Assembly: GCA_963714455.1 (NCBI GenBank)
Contig: CAVQON010000011.1
Location: forward strand, 62,001-126,000
Source of the DNA: CAVQGZ01 sp963714455
GTDB taxonomy: Bacteria > Actinomycetota > Actinomycetes > Jiangellales > Jiangellaceae
DNA length: 64,000 nt
Direction: 5' to 3'
Shown: piece by piece, positions 31,446 through 39,746 of the stretch
Position numbering within the stretch: the stretch's first letter is position 1
Layout: each line of letters starts with the position of its first letter
The notes under the pieces: generated by a model
The model's input: the letters and a program-made list of their open reading frames with translations, nothing else
Told to the model about the DNA's origin: nothing
The model's database searches: none
Made by a program: the position numbers and the translations under genes

Positions 31446-32972
31446 TCAGGCCTTCCGGAACATGTTGAGCATCCGGTAGGTCACCATGAACCCACCGAAC
31501 ACGTTGATGCTGGCAATGAGGACGGCGACGAACGCCAACGCCGTGATCAAGGCGTTGCCGGTGCCGAGCTGGAGCAGGGCTCCCACGACGATCACGCCGG
31601 AGATCGCGTTCGTCTCCGACATCAGCGGCGTGTGCAGGGCGTGGTGGACGTTGCCGATGACGTAGTAGCCGATGACGATCGCCAGGGCGAACACCGTGAC
31701 CTGCGGCAAGAACGCCTCGGGCAGGAAGGGCGCGATGGCCAGGAAGGCCGCGGCGATTCCCCCGACGAGCCAGAACTTGCGGTTCGGGTTCTTGACCTTG
31801 ACCGGCTTGGGCTCCACCGGGGCGGCGGGCGCGGCAGCCGGGGCCGCCGACACTTGCACCGGGGGTGGTGGCCAGAGCACCTCCCCCTCTTTGACCACCG
31901 TCATGCCGCGCTGCACGGCGTCGTCGAGGTCGAGGGCGAACTGCCCGTCCTTCTCCGGCGTCACGAGCTTGAGCAGGTTGACGAGGTTGGTGCCGTAGAG
32001 CTGCGAGGCCTGGGTGGGCAGGCGACCGGGGAGGTCGGTGTAGCCGAGGATCGTCACGCCGTTGTCGGTCACGACCTTCTCGTCGGCCACCGAGCCGGCG
32101 ACGTTGCCGCCGTTGGACGCCGCCATGTCGACGATGACGCTGCCGTTCTTCATGGAGGCGACCATCTCTTCGGTGATCAGCCGAGGGGCGGGCCGTCCGG
32201 GGATGAGGGCGGTGGTGACGATGATGTCGACGTCCTTGGCCTGCTCCGCGTACATCGCCGCGGCCTTGGCGTTGAAGTCCTCCGTCGTCTCGGTGGCGTA
32301 TCCGGTGGCGCTGGGGCCGGTGTCTTCGACGTCGATGCGCAAGAACTCCGCACCCATCGACTCGACCTGCTCGCCGACCTCGCCTCGGGCGTCGAACGCG
32401 CGAACGATGGCGCCGAGGCTGTTGGCGGTGCCGATGGCGGCCAGGCCGGCCACGCCGGCGCCGACGACGAGCACCTTGGCCGGGGGGACCTTTCCGGCGG
32501 CCGTGACCTGGCCGGTGAACAGCGACCCGAACTCGTTGGCGGCCTCGATGACGGCCCGGTACCCGGCGATGTTGGCCATCGACGAGAGCACGTCGAGCGA
32601 CTGGGCGCGGGAGATGCGGGGTACGGCATCCATGGCCAGCGCGGTGACGCCGCGAGCGGCGAGGGCCTCGACGAGATCGGGCGAGAGCGCGGGGGCCAGC
32701 AGGCTGACGATGGTCTGTCCGGCCTGCAGACGTGCCAGCTCCGCCTCGGTCGGGGCGTTGATCTTGAAGATGACGTCGGCTTGCCAGACCTCGTCGCCGA
32801 CCACGCTCGCCCCGGCCGCGACGAAGGCTGCGTCGTCGAAGGACGACAGCACGCCGGCCCCCGCCTCGACGAGCACGTCGTAGCCGAGCTTGATGATCTG
32901 CTCGACGGTCTTGGGAGTCGCCGCCGCCCGGGTCTCGCCGGGCTTGGACTCGCGAGGGACACCGATACGCAC
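31446..32972 (-). CDS. pntA: NAD(P) transhydrogenase subunit alpha (fused)
   Basis: This 508-residue protein fuses the NAD(H)-binding alpha-1 part and the membrane alpha-2 part, which are separate genes in some actinobacteria. The N-terminus MRIGVPRESKPGETRAAATP and the Rossmann segment VLVVGAGVAGLAAIGTANSL form the alanine-dehydrogenase-like domain. After a Pro/Ala-rich linker (about residues 370-405) three to four membrane segments follow. GTG 32972 was chosen because AAAGGA sits about seven bases upstream and the protein then begins at the conserved MRIGVPRE. It is the first gene of pntAB. Confidence 0.95.
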   Translation of the reverse strand: MRIGVPRESKPGETRAAATPKTVEQIIKLGYDVLVEAGAGVLSSFDDAAFVAAGASVVGDEVWQADVIFKINAPTEAELARLQAGQTIVSLLAPALSPDLVEALAARGVTALAMDAVPRISRAQSLDVLSSMANIAGYRAVIEAANEFGSLFTGQVTAAGKVPPAKVLVVGAGVAGLAAIGTANSLGAIVRAFDARGEVGEQVESMGAEFLRIDVEDTGPSATGYATETTEDFNAKAAAMYAEQAKDVDIIVTTALIPGRPAPRLITEEMVASMKNGSVIVDMAASNGGNVAGSVADEKVVTDNGVTILGYTDLPGRLPTQASQLYGTNLVNLLKLVTPEKDGQFALDLDDAVQRGMTVVKEGEVLWPPPPVQVSAAPAAAPAAPVEPKPVKVKNPNRKFWLVGGIAAAFLAIAPFLPEAFLPQVTVFALAIVIGYYVIGNVHHALHTPLMSETNAISGVIVVGALLQLGTGNALITALAFVAVLIASINVFGGFMVTYRMLNMFRKA

Positions 32973-33067
32973 GGATGGTCCTTTCGGGCGGAAGGAGACG
33001 CGACCTTGAACGCACCGGACGTTAGCGTTGACCACCCCCTGCGCCGGAAGGGACTCTCGGCCCGGTT

Positions 33068-33087
33068 GTGACCCTGCACTAGGTCAC
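33068..33087. promoter_or_regulatory. Inverted repeat upstream of pntA
   Basis: GTGACC (33068-33073) and GGTCAC (33082-33087) form a dyad with an 8-base centre, about 95 bases upstream of the pntA start and downstream of the convergent-side membrane gene's stop. It could be an operator for pntAB. The spacing does not fit the CRP consensus. Binding protein unknown. Confidence 0.35.
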
Positions 33088-33121
33088 GACGCGGGGGCGG
33101 GTTGGGCCCGGTCTGCCGCCG

Positions 33122-33448
33122 TCAGGCCGTCGGGTACGAGCCCGGCGGATAGTCCCGCCGCACGTAGGTGACGGCCTGCTGGCGACGTGTCCAGCTGCTG
33201 ACGTACGAGCCGAGGTCGGCGACGAAGGCCAGTGCGACGAACAGCCATGCGAACCCCACGACCTCGCCGGCGTACCAGTGGATCAGCACGTAGGCGAGCG
33301 TGGAGTAGGGCAGAAAGAGCCATCCGAGGAACGGGACGAGCCAGCTTCCATCGAACGCCCTGGTGATCTCGTCGTTGAACAGAGCCATCAGCGCGAGGGC
33401 GAGGCGGGGCGCGAAGGCACCCAGGGCAAGGACGAAGCACCCACACAT
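33122..33448 (-). CDS. Small membrane protein of unknown function
   Basis: This 108-residue protein has three hydrophobic stretches (about residues 2-22, 38-58 and 62-85) and a basic tail RRQQAVTYVRRDYPPGSYPTA. The conserved-looking core FNDEITRAFDGSWLVPFLGW with PYSTLAYVLIHWYAG resembles a family of actinobacterial integral membrane proteins without known role. ATG 33448 is preceded by GAGGGTGA. It is divergent from the MFS gene with 36 bases between starts, so the promoters overlap. Confidence 0.75.
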   Translation of the reverse strand: MCGCFVLALGAFAPRLALALMALFNDEITRAFDGSWLVPFLGWLFLPYSTLAYVLIHWYAGEVVGFAWLFVALAFVADLGSYVSSWTRRQQAVTYVRRDYPPGSYPTA

Positions 33449-33484
33449 GTCTGATCACCCTCACGTTGCACGACAGCACCGACG

Positions 33485-34741
33485 ATGCGAGACGCTACCG
33501 GAGTGCACCCGTCCTCCGGCCCAGCTGCGCCCTCGGTCGCGGCTCGACGCGCCCGAGCCGCCGTGGGACTGCTGTTCTTCGCCAACGGGATCGCCCTCAC
33601 GACGGTGCTGCCTCGGTTGCCCGAGATCAAGGCCGACCTCTCCCTGACGAACACAGCGCTCGGGCTCGCGCTGGCCGCGGCTCCCGTCGGCTCGTTGACC
33701 GCCGTCCCCCTGACCGGACGGCTGATCGCTCGGTTCGGCTCAGCACCTGTCGCTGCGGCCGCCGGGCTCGTTCTCGGGTTGGCGCTGCCGATGCTGGGCG
33801 TCGCGCCGGCGTGGGCTGCACTCGCCGGCACCTACCTCGTGCTCGGGGCGGCCGACGGGGTCATGGATGCCGCGATGAACGCGCACGGCCTGCGAGTGCA
33901 GAAGCAGTACGGCCGCTCGCTCATCAACGGCATGCACGGGCTCTGGAGCCTCGGCGCGGCCACCGGAGCTGCGATCGGCACGCTGTCTGCCGCGCTGCGG
34001 GTGCCCCTCGAGCTGCAGCTGCTGGGGGTGGCCGCGAGCGTCCTGGCAGCAGCCGGGGCGGCGACCGCCTGGCGGATGCGCGGACCCGACCCGGCCGACC
34101 TCAACGACGAGCCGTCGCACGTGTCCCTCGAGGAGCCGGCTGCGCTCTCGGCACCTCAGCCGGGCGGGGTCTGGCGGGCCGTCCGTCCGCTGGCCTGGGT
34201 GGGCCTGCTCGGTGTGCTCGCCGGCATCCCCGAGGACGTCGCCAACGCCTGGAGCACCCTGTACCTCGTCGAGGGACGAGACGCTCCACCCGGCCTCGCC
34301 GGCCTCGGCTACACGACGTTCGCCGCTGCGATGCTGCTCAGCCGGTTCTCCGCCGACCGGGTGACCGACCGGTTCGGGACCGTCACCGTGGCCCGGTTCG
34401 GCGGGCTGCTGGCGTTCGTCGGCTACGTGGTCGTGCTGTCGTCGCCGGTGCTGTGGCTGTCGATCGCCGGGTTCGCGCTGGTCGGGCTGGGTATCGCCCC
34501 GGCGTTCCCCACGCTGTTCCACGCGTCCGGGCACTGGCCCGGCGTGCGCTCAGGCGACGGTGTGACCGTGCTGTCGTGGGTGGCTCGGGTCGGCTTTCTC
34601 GTCACCCCACCGCTGGTCGGGCTGATCGCCGACAACGCTGGCATCGGTACCGGGCTGTGGGTGGGCGCCACCGCGGCGCTGGCGTACGCGTTGCTGGCTG
34701 GGCGCCTCGCGCCCGCCGTCCGGCAGCCCGCGCCCGCTTGA
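33485..34741 (+). CDS. MFS transporter
   Basis: This 418-residue protein has 12 predicted membrane segments in two six-helix halves, separated by a charged loop around residues 200-235 (RMRGPDPADLNDEP region). VGSLTAVPLTGRLIARFGSA is the A-type MFS loop between helices 2 and 3 and is repeated in SRFSADRVTDRFGTVTVARF in the second half. LPEIKADLSLTNTALGLALA resembles the sugar/fucose-permease-like or drug efflux branch. Substrate is unknown. The stop codon lies inside the palindromic repeat at 34737. Confidence 0.85.
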   Translation: MRDATGVHPSSGPAAPSVAARRARAAVGLLFFANGIALTTVLPRLPEIKADLSLTNTALGLALAAAPVGSLTAVPLTGRLIARFGSAPVAAAAGLVLGLALPMLGVAPAWAALAGTYLVLGAADGVMDAAMNAHGLRVQKQYGRSLINGMHGLWSLGAATGAAIGTLSAALRVPLELQLLGVAASVLAAAGAATAWRMRGPDPADLNDEPSHVSLEEPAALSAPQPGGVWRAVRPLAWVGLLGVLAGIPEDVANAWSTLYLVEGRDAPPGLAGLGYTTFAAAMLLSRFSADRVTDRFGTVTVARFGGLLAFVGYVVVLSSPVLWLSIAGFALVGLGIAPAFPTLFHASGHWPGVRSGDGVTVLSWVARVGFLVTPPLVGLIADNAGIGTGLWVGATAALAYALLAGRLAPAVRQPAPA

Positions 34742-34804
34742 CGAGGCAGAGGTCGACCTGCCGAGGCCGAGGTCGACCTGGCGAGGTGCAGACACCTCGT
34801 CAAG
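34737..34804. repeat. Palindromic cluster at the end of the MFS gene
   Basis: Outer arms CTTGACGAGG (34737-34746) and CCTCGTCAAG (34795-34804) are perfectly complementary. Inside, CGAGGTG/CACCTCG (34782-34799) forms a tight hairpin, and GAGGTCGACCTG occurs twice, each copy itself a palindrome. The cluster overlaps the MFS stop and lies between convergent genes, so it probably terminates both transcripts. The internal direct repeats are unusual for a terminator. Confidence 0.6.
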
Positions 34805-34840
34805 CACCCCGATGCCCAGGTGACGTGATCACCCGGGGGG

Positions 34841-35116
34841 TCAGCGGCTGGCGACGAAGGCCTCGATGTCGTCGGCGGCGACGTCCAGCAGGTTGTGGGC
34901 CAGGTCGGACAGGGCGCGGCCGGCAGCCAGCTCGTCCCCGATCTCCGGCACCGGCCGGTCCGCGGGGTTCCGCCGCGCGTAGCCCTCCCCGGTGATGTGG
35001 CTCGACCCACCGGTGTCGAGCACCGCGTGGGCGCGCGTGCGGTCGTCGTCGACCTCGTCGATGCTGATCGTGACCGTCCACTTCTTGGCGTGCATGGTCT
35101 CCATCTGCTTCACCAA
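34841..35116 (-). CDS. DUF1876-domain protein
   Basis: This protein of up to 91 residues contains the DUF1876 core: KKWTVTISIDEVDDDRTRAH, then LDTGGSSHITGEGYARRNPADRP and a helical end DELAAGRALSDLAHNLLDVA. The family is actinobacterial with a dsRNA-binding-like fold and no established function. Several starts are in frame: GTG 35116, ATG 35104 and ATG 35095. AAAGGG upstream favours one of the first two. It is divergent from the carbonic anhydrase gene. Confidence 0.8.
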   Translation of the reverse strand: MVKQMETMHAKKWTVTISIDEVDDDRTRAHAVLDTGGSSHITGEGYARRNPADRPVPEIGDELAAGRALSDLAHNLLDVAADDIEAFVASR

Positions 35117-35178
35117 CCCTTTCGGACTACCGTGACGCTACGCACATCAGCGGGGTCGCAACGAGAGGCAGAGGTCAC

Positions 35179-36027
35179 ATGCGCGAGATCGTCTGGCGGT
35201 TCGACGACACGACTCCAGGGGGGGCGGCAGCACCGACAGATCCCGCCGCCGCGAAGGCAACGCTCGAGGCGGGCAACCAAGCCTTCGCCGAGCTGTTCAA
35301 CGAGGGCGGCCTCGACAAGCGCATCATGTCCCTCAGCCCTGCCGACCTCGGAGTCAGCGAGGACGGCGTCCCACCGCAGCAGCGGCCGTTCGCCACGCTG
35401 CTGTCGTGCGCAGACGCCCGCGTGCCCGTCGAGCTGCTGCTCAACCAGCGCGCCAACGACCTGTTCGTCGTGCGAGTCGCCGGGGGCGTTCTCAGCGAAG
35501 GCGCTCTCGGGTCGCTCGACTTCGCCGCCGACAACCTGCTCACGATGCGGCTGATCGCCTCGCTCGGCCACACCGGCTGCGGTGCCGTGGATGCCGCTGT
35601 CAGCACCTACCTCGACCCCCCGTCGTACCTCACCCTGGCTGACAGCCGGCCACTGCTTGCGTTGGTCCAGAACCTCTTCGGCTCGGTGCGCCTGGCCGAT
35701 CACTCCCTGCTCGACGTGCACGGGACGGACGTTGTCGACCGCCCGGGCTACCGCGCTGCGCTCAACGACCTGTCCGTCGTCGCCAGCGCCGCGACCAACG
35801 CCTCGTCCTTGGCGATGCGTGTCAGCCAGCGCAGTCGGCCGGGGGCGCGCGAGATCGGAACTGTCTTCGGCGTCTACGACCTGCTGAGCCGACGCATCGG
35901 GGTGCCGGGCGCGGACGAGGGGTGGGTGGCCGGCCTCGTCGACGCACCGAAGGACGGGACCTCCCTCATGCGCATGCTCCACGACATGGCCGCAGGTCCG
36001 TTCCTGACCGACATGCTGGATGCCTAG
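35179..36027 (+). CDS. Beta-carbonic anhydrase
   Basis: This 282-residue enzyme interconverts CO2 and bicarbonate. Zinc ligands and the catalytic dyad are visible: Cys77, Asp79 and Arg81 in SCADARVPVELL, and His131 with Cys134 in LGHTGCGAVDAA. The fold is complete but the protein is longer than minimal beta enzymes, with a 60-residue N-terminal part and a C-terminal tail. Its stop overlaps the next gene by eight bases, coupling it to a phosphoribosyltransferase. Bicarbonate supply for nucleotide synthesis would link the two, which is inference. Confidence 0.9.
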   Translation: MREIVWRFDDTTPGGAAAPTDPAAAKATLEAGNQAFAELFNEGGLDKRIMSLSPADLGVSEDGVPPQQRPFATLLSCADARVPVELLLNQRANDLFVVRVAGGVLSEGALGSLDFAADNLLTMRLIASLGHTGCGAVDAAVSTYLDPPSYLTLADSRPLLALVQNLFGSVRLADHSLLDVHGTDVVDRPGYRAALNDLSVVASAATNASSLAMRVSQRSRPGAREIGTVFGVYDLLSRRIGVPGADEGWVAGLVDAPKDGTSLMRMLHDMAAGPFLTDMLDA

Positions 36028-36688
36028 CTCGCCCCAGCCGTTCGCCGACCGCGCCGAGGCCGGTCGCCAGCTCGGGCAGGCAGTGCGCGACCGGCTGGGC
36101 GACGTCGCCGACGACGTCGTCGTGCTCGGCCTTCCTCGTGGCGGGGTGAGCGTCGCCGCACCGGTCGCGCTCGCCCTGACCGCCCCGTTGGACGTCCTGG
36201 TCGTGGGCAAGATCGGCGCGCCCGACCAGCCCGAGCTGGCCATGGGTGCCCTGGCCCGCGACAGCGTCGTACGCAACGACGACGTGATCGCCGGCCTGCG
36301 GATCAGTGAGGCGACCTTCGCCGCGGCCGCTGCGGCCGAACGCGCGAAGGCCGAAGCCCGCGAGCGCGACTACCGCGGCGTGCACGCCCATGAGGCCCTG
36401 GCGGGCCGGGTCGCCGTCGTCGTCGACGACGGCCTCGCCACCGGAGCCACGGCCCGGGCGGCCGTGCAGGCCCTGGCCCGCAGCAGTGGCGACCGGCCGG
36501 CGCGCGTGGTGCTGGCGGTGCCGGTCGCTCCGTCGGACACCCTGGCGATGCTCCGCCCGCTCGTGGACGACGTGATCTGCCTGGTCACGCCGTCGCCCTT
36601 CTTCGCCGTCGGCGCCTGGTACGACGACTTCGCCCAGGTGAGCGACGCACAGGTGCGCCGGCTGCTACGGGGCGGCGAGACCGGGTAG
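36020..36688 (+). CDS. Phosphoribosyltransferase-domain protein
   Basis: This 222-residue protein carries a type I PRPP loop in VVVVDDGLATGATARAAVQA, with the PRTase fold around it (VVLGLPRGGVSVAAPVALAL in the first strand). Such proteins in actinobacteria are annotated as putative phosphoribosyltransferases with unknown base and may act on modified or regulatory substrates. The insert LAMGALARDSVVRND is conserved in this branch. It overlaps the carbonic anhydrase gene by eight bases and converges on a hydrolase gene with a 24-base overlap. Confidence 0.85.
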   Translation: MPSSPQPFADRAEAGRQLGQAVRDRLGDVADDVVVLGLPRGGVSVAAPVALALTAPLDVLVVGKIGAPDQPELAMGALARDSVVRNDDVIAGLRISEATFAAAAAAERAKAEARERDYRGVHAHEALAGRVAVVVDDGLATGATARAAVQALARSSGDRPARVVLAVPVAPSDTLAMLRPLVDDVICLVTPSPFFAVGAWYDDFAQVSDAQVRRLLRGGETG

Positions 36689-37684
36689 CCCCAGCAGGGG
36701 CCCGAGAAGCGGGTAGATCTCGTCGAGCCGCTCGGCGTTCTCTCCCTGCGGGTCGATCACGTCGTGCTTGAGCTGCAGGTCGTCGGCGAACACGTAGTCG
36801 ATGCGGTCGACCCCGCCCTCGTCGAGGCGCAACAGCTGCTCGAGCTGGCGTTCCACGTCATAGACGCCGGCGTTGCTGACCGCGGCATCGTTCTCGTTCG
36901 TGACGACGACGAGTCGTTCCAGCGGCGTCTCGCGGCGCGGCTCGGTGTGCTGGGTGGCCCGGCCGACCGCCAGGAACGCCCCGAGGGAGCGCAACGTGAA
37001 CCTCGGATAGGCGTACGGCGGCGTGTCCAGCTGCTCCTTGAGATCGGAGTCCCACCAGATCGAGACGTCCGGGATGAACCGGGACGCGCGCGCCACCGGG
37101 CCGACGGCGAGCTCGGGAAGCACCTTCGGTGCCACCAGGGGCGCGATCAGCACGGCCGTGCTGATCTCGTCGCGCTCGCTGGCCAGCCAGCCCGCCAGGG
37201 TGCCCCCGCCGGACAACCCGACCACCCAGACGTCCTCGCCCAGCCCGGCGGCGATGTCGACGGCCAGGTCGCCGGTGTCGACCAGGTTGTCCGGCCCGAT
37301 CGTCGAGAGGGCCGGGCTGAGCCTGTCCTGCTCCCCGTGCCCGGGCAGGCGCGGCACCACCACGCTGTAGCCGGCGTCGACGTAGGCCGCCGCGATGGCG
37401 TCCCACTGGGCCGGGCAGTTCGTGAACCCGTGCAGCAGCACGACCGCGACGTCGCTGCGCTCCCCCTGGTCGTACACCCGGGACCGACAGAGCGGGTTGA
37501 CGTCGTCACCGTCTGCGCCGAGCAGGTCGGCGGACCGGGCCATGGCCTCCTCGTAGGAGGAGCTGGGTTGCGCCTGCGCGTCCAGCGTTGGGTCCAGCAG
37601 TGGCGTGAGCACCAAGACGCCGAGCACCGCCACGATCGCAGCCAGGACGGCCACCACGATCAGGGTGACTGGTCGTCGGGTCAT
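36665..37684 (-). CDS. Membrane-anchored alpha/beta hydrolase
   Basis: This 339-residue protein has one N-terminal membrane anchor (about residues 7-29) and an extracytoplasmic alpha/beta hydrolase domain. The oxyanion strand is VVLLHGFTNCPAQWD, and Ser158 is the nucleophile in VVGLSGGGTLAGW. Later the acid and histidine are expected in VVTNENDAAVSN and LKHDVIDPQG. It resembles carboxylesterase/lysophospholipase-type enzymes. Substrate is unknown. It is divergent from the sortase gene, and both products are predicted to sit at the outer membrane face, so a shared envelope role is possible. Confidence 0.85.
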   Translation of the reverse strand: MTRRPVTLIVVAVLAAIVAVLGVLVLTPLLDPTLDAQAQPSSSYEEAMARSADLLGADGDDVNPLCRSRVYDQGERSDVAVVLLHGFTNCPAQWDAIAAAYVDAGYSVVVPRLPGHGEQDRLSPALSTIGPDNLVDTGDLAVDIAAGLGEDVWVVGLSGGGTLAGWLASERDEISTAVLIAPLVAPKVLPELAVGPVARASRFIPDVSIWWDSDLKEQLDTPPYAYPRFTLRSLGAFLAVGRATQHTEPRRETPLERLVVVTNENDAAVSNAGVYDVERQLEQLLRLDEGGVDRIDYVFADDLQLKHDVIDPQGENAERLDEIYPLLGPLLGLPGLAAP

Positions 37685-37714
37685 CGGACGATCGTTGCAC
37701 GTGCAACCGACACG

Positions 37715-37720
37715 TACCCT
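37715..37720 (+). promoter_or_regulatory. -10 element of leaderless sortase promoter
   Basis: TACCCT is followed by 6 bases and the GTG at 37727. The same hexamer and spacing occur in front of ponA. Confidence 0.55.
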
Positions 37721-37726
37721 TGGGTG

Positions 37727-38449
37727 GTGTCCAGAGGTGATCGCGTGCGCGGCGTCGTCGGCGTGATCGGCGAGCTGTTGATCACCGCGGGTCTGGTCGT
37801 TGGCTTGTTCGCCGTGTACACCCTTTTCTGGACGGGCGTGGAGACGGCCAACGACCAGAACGCGCTGGAGGAACAGTTCGAGGCGCTGAGCTCCGGCGAC
37901 GTCCAGGGGCCGCCGGCGGAGCAGGACGAGCCCGACGAGACGCCTGTCGCGGCACGTGAGCCGTTGCCCGGCGACGCGTTCGCCCGCATGCGCATCCCGG
38001 CGCTGGGCGAGAGCTGGAGCTGGATCGTCGTCGTCGGCGTCGACCTGGACTCCCTGACCCGCGGCCCCGGGCACTACCCCGACTCCCCTGCCCCCGGCGA
38101 GATCGGCAACTTCGCCGTCGCCGGGCACCGGGCCACCTACGGCGAGCCGTTCGCCTACCTCGACACGCTGGAGGTCGGCGACGAGATCTTCGTCGAGCGT
38201 GGCGGGCGGGAGTACCGGTACCTGGTCACGGAGTCGTTCATCACCGTCCCGTCCGACACCGGGGTGCTCCTGCCGGTCCCCGGCCAGCCGGGCGTCGAGG
38301 CGCAGGAGGCCATCATCACCCTCACCACCTGTCACCCACGGTGGGGGTCGACCGAGCGTCTCATCGTGCACGGCGAGCTGACCGGGTCGAGAAAGGTGCC
38401 GGCGGCGCAGAACCAGGCGTCCGGCGGCAATGAGGGGTCGGTCACCTGA
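37727..38449 (+). CDS. srtE: Class E sortase
   Basis: This 240-residue transpeptidase anchors surface proteins to peptidoglycan. One N-terminal membrane segment (about residues 10-34) precedes an acidic linker, then the sortase barrel. His134 (VAGHRATYGEPF), Cys202 (TLTTCHPRW) and Arg211 (STERLIVHG) form the catalytic set, and TLTTC with the HP following is characteristic of class E enzymes, which recognise LAxTG-type signals. No substrate with such a signal was found in the window. Its stop overlaps a tiny membrane-protein gene (TGATG). Confidence 0.92.
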   Translation: MSRGDRVRGVVGVIGELLITAGLVVGLFAVYTLFWTGVETANDQNALEEQFEALSSGDVQGPPAEQDEPDETPVAAREPLPGDAFARMRIPALGESWSWIVVVGVDLDSLTRGPGHYPDSPAPGEIGNFAVAGHRATYGEPFAYLDTLEVGDEIFVERGGREYRYLVTESFITVPSDTGVLLPVPGQPGVEAQEAIITLTTCHPRWGSTERLIVHGELTGSRKVPAAQNQASGGNEGSVT

Positions 38450-38610
38450 TGTACCCGTGGATCTGGCGTCACCTTCCTGGCCCCGTCCCGGTGAAGGCCG
38501 TGATCGCGCTCGCTCTGGTGGCCGCCGTCGTGCTGGCGCTGTTCTACGTGGTGTTCCCGTGGGCGATCACGTGGGTGCCCGGGCAGGACGTCTCGGTCGA
38601 CACCCCCTGA
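38449..38610 (+). CDS. 53-residue membrane protein coupled to sortase E
   Basis: The reading frame starts with ATG overlapping the sortase stop (TGATG). It encodes MYPWIWRHLPGPVPVKAVIA followed by one long hydrophobic helix (about residues 18-42) and a short polar end GQDVSVDTP. The Trp-rich, Pro-rich N-terminus before a single membrane span is common in small proteins placed right after actinobacterial class E sortases. A role as sortase partner is inferred from coupling and position only. Confidence 0.65.
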   Translation: MYPWIWRHLPGPVPVKAVIALALVAAVVLALFYVVFPWAITWVPGQDVSVDTP

Positions 38611-38647
38611 GCCGGGTGGCACCCCCGCCGCCGTGACGCAGGCGGCC

Positions 38648-39637
38648 TCACCTCTGGTTCAGCCCGCGTCGATGCTTGCTCCGGGCTCGCCACTTCGCCC
38701 GCTCCTCGCGCTCGGCTCGGACGTCCCCCCGTCGTTGCTGGTAGGCGACCTCGCGCTGCATCTTTCGCCATGAGGCGAGCCTGCGCTGCGGCAGCACTCC
38801 CTCGGCCACGGCCAGCGTCACCGCGCAGTCGGGCTCGTCCTCGTGCGCGCAGTCGCGAAAGCGACAGCTCGCCGCGAGCTCGGTGACCTCGGAGAACACC
38901 TCGTCCACGGCGTCGGCGTCCCCGACGAGGCCGACGGCGCGCAGCCCCGGCGTGTCGACCAGCACCGACCCGTCCGGCAGCGCCACCAGCTGGCGGTGGG
39001 TCGTGGTGTGGCGTCCCCGCCCGTCGCCGCGCACCTCACCCACCTCGAGCAGGTCGACCCCCGCCAACGCGTTGACCAGCGTCGACTTGCCGGCCCCGGA
39101 CGGTCCGAGCAGCACGAACGTGCGCCCGGCGCCGAGGTGGGCGCGGATGTCGTCGAGGTTGTGCCCCGAGAGCGCGCTCACCGCCAGCACCGGCACGCCG
39201 GGCGCTGCGTGCTGGACGTCCCGACAGAGCCGGTCGCCATCCGGGTGCAGGTCGGCTTTCGTCAGCACCACCAGGGGCTCGGCCCCGCTCGACCAGGCCA
39301 GCACCAGCAGCCGCTCGACCCGGCCGAGGCTGGGTGCGGGCAGCGCGGGCTCGACCACCACGACGACGTCGACGTTGGCGACGAGTCCCTGCTCCTGCGA
39401 CGTCCGGTCGGCGCTCGCCCTGCTCAGCACGCTGGACCGCGGATGCACCTGCACCACCCTGGCAGGTGTGGCGCGCACGTCGACCTCGACCCAGTCACCG
39501 ACGAGCGCATCGGCGTGCGACGGCACCGCCAGCGTCGTGTCGTCGGCGAACGCGACCTCGACGCCACCGCGGTCGACCCGCGACACCCGCCCTCGAACGC
39601 TGTCACCGGCGGCCTTGGCCCTGGCGCTCTGCTCCAC
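38648..39637 (-). CDS. rsgA: Ribosome small subunit-dependent GTPase A
   Basis: This 329-residue circularly permuted GTPase helps mature the 30S subunit. An OB-fold comes first, then G4 (VVLTKADLH), G1 (LGPSGAGKSTLVNAL) and G3 (DTPGLRAVGL) in permuted order. A C-terminal zinc finger, CRFRDCAHEDEPDC, ends the family core. GTG 39637 was chosen because a -10 element sits 7 bases upstream, implying a leaderless mRNA, and the protein then begins with MEQSARAKAAGDSVRGRV. It is divergent from the P-type ATPase gene. Confidence 0.93.
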   Translation of the reverse strand: MEQSARAKAAGDSVRGRVSRVDRGGVEVAFADDTTLAVPSHADALVGDWVEVDVRATPARVVQVHPRSSVLSRASADRTSQEQGLVANVDVVVVVEPALPAPSLGRVERLLVLAWSSGAEPLVVLTKADLHPDGDRLCRDVQHAAPGVPVLAVSALSGHNLDDIRAHLGAGRTFVLLGPSGAGKSTLVNALAGVDLLEVGEVRGDGRGRHTTTHRQLVALPDGSVLVDTPGLRAVGLVGDADAVDEVFSEVTELAASCRFRDCAHEDEPDCAVTLAVAEGVLPQRRLASWRKMQREVAYQQRRGDVRAEREERAKWRARSKHRRGLNQR

Positions 39638-39644
39638 AGCCGGG

Positions 39645-39650
39645 ACGGTA
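39645..39650 (-). promoter_or_regulatory. -10 element of leaderless rsgA promoter
   Basis: On the minus strand this is TACCGT, followed by 7 bases and then the GTG at 39637. No ribosome binding site is present. Confidence 0.5.
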
Positions 39651-39746
39651 GGCGCACGACGCGGCGAGCCGCCAACGATTATCGGCTGCGGCGAGGGTCG
39701 TCCGACTCTCACCGCAGGCGCCGGCGCGGGTGCATCCTGGGCACTG

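Noticed and set aside
33068..33087. CRP site upstream of pntA
   Set aside because: The half sites TGTGA and TCAC are 12 bases apart rather than 6, so it does not fit the CRP consensus.
38883..39746. Extension of the P-type ATPase frame upstream of 39747
   Set aside because: The extra 288 codons overlap rsgA antisense and are Ser/Thr/Arg-rich; the P-type domain starts just after ATG 39747.
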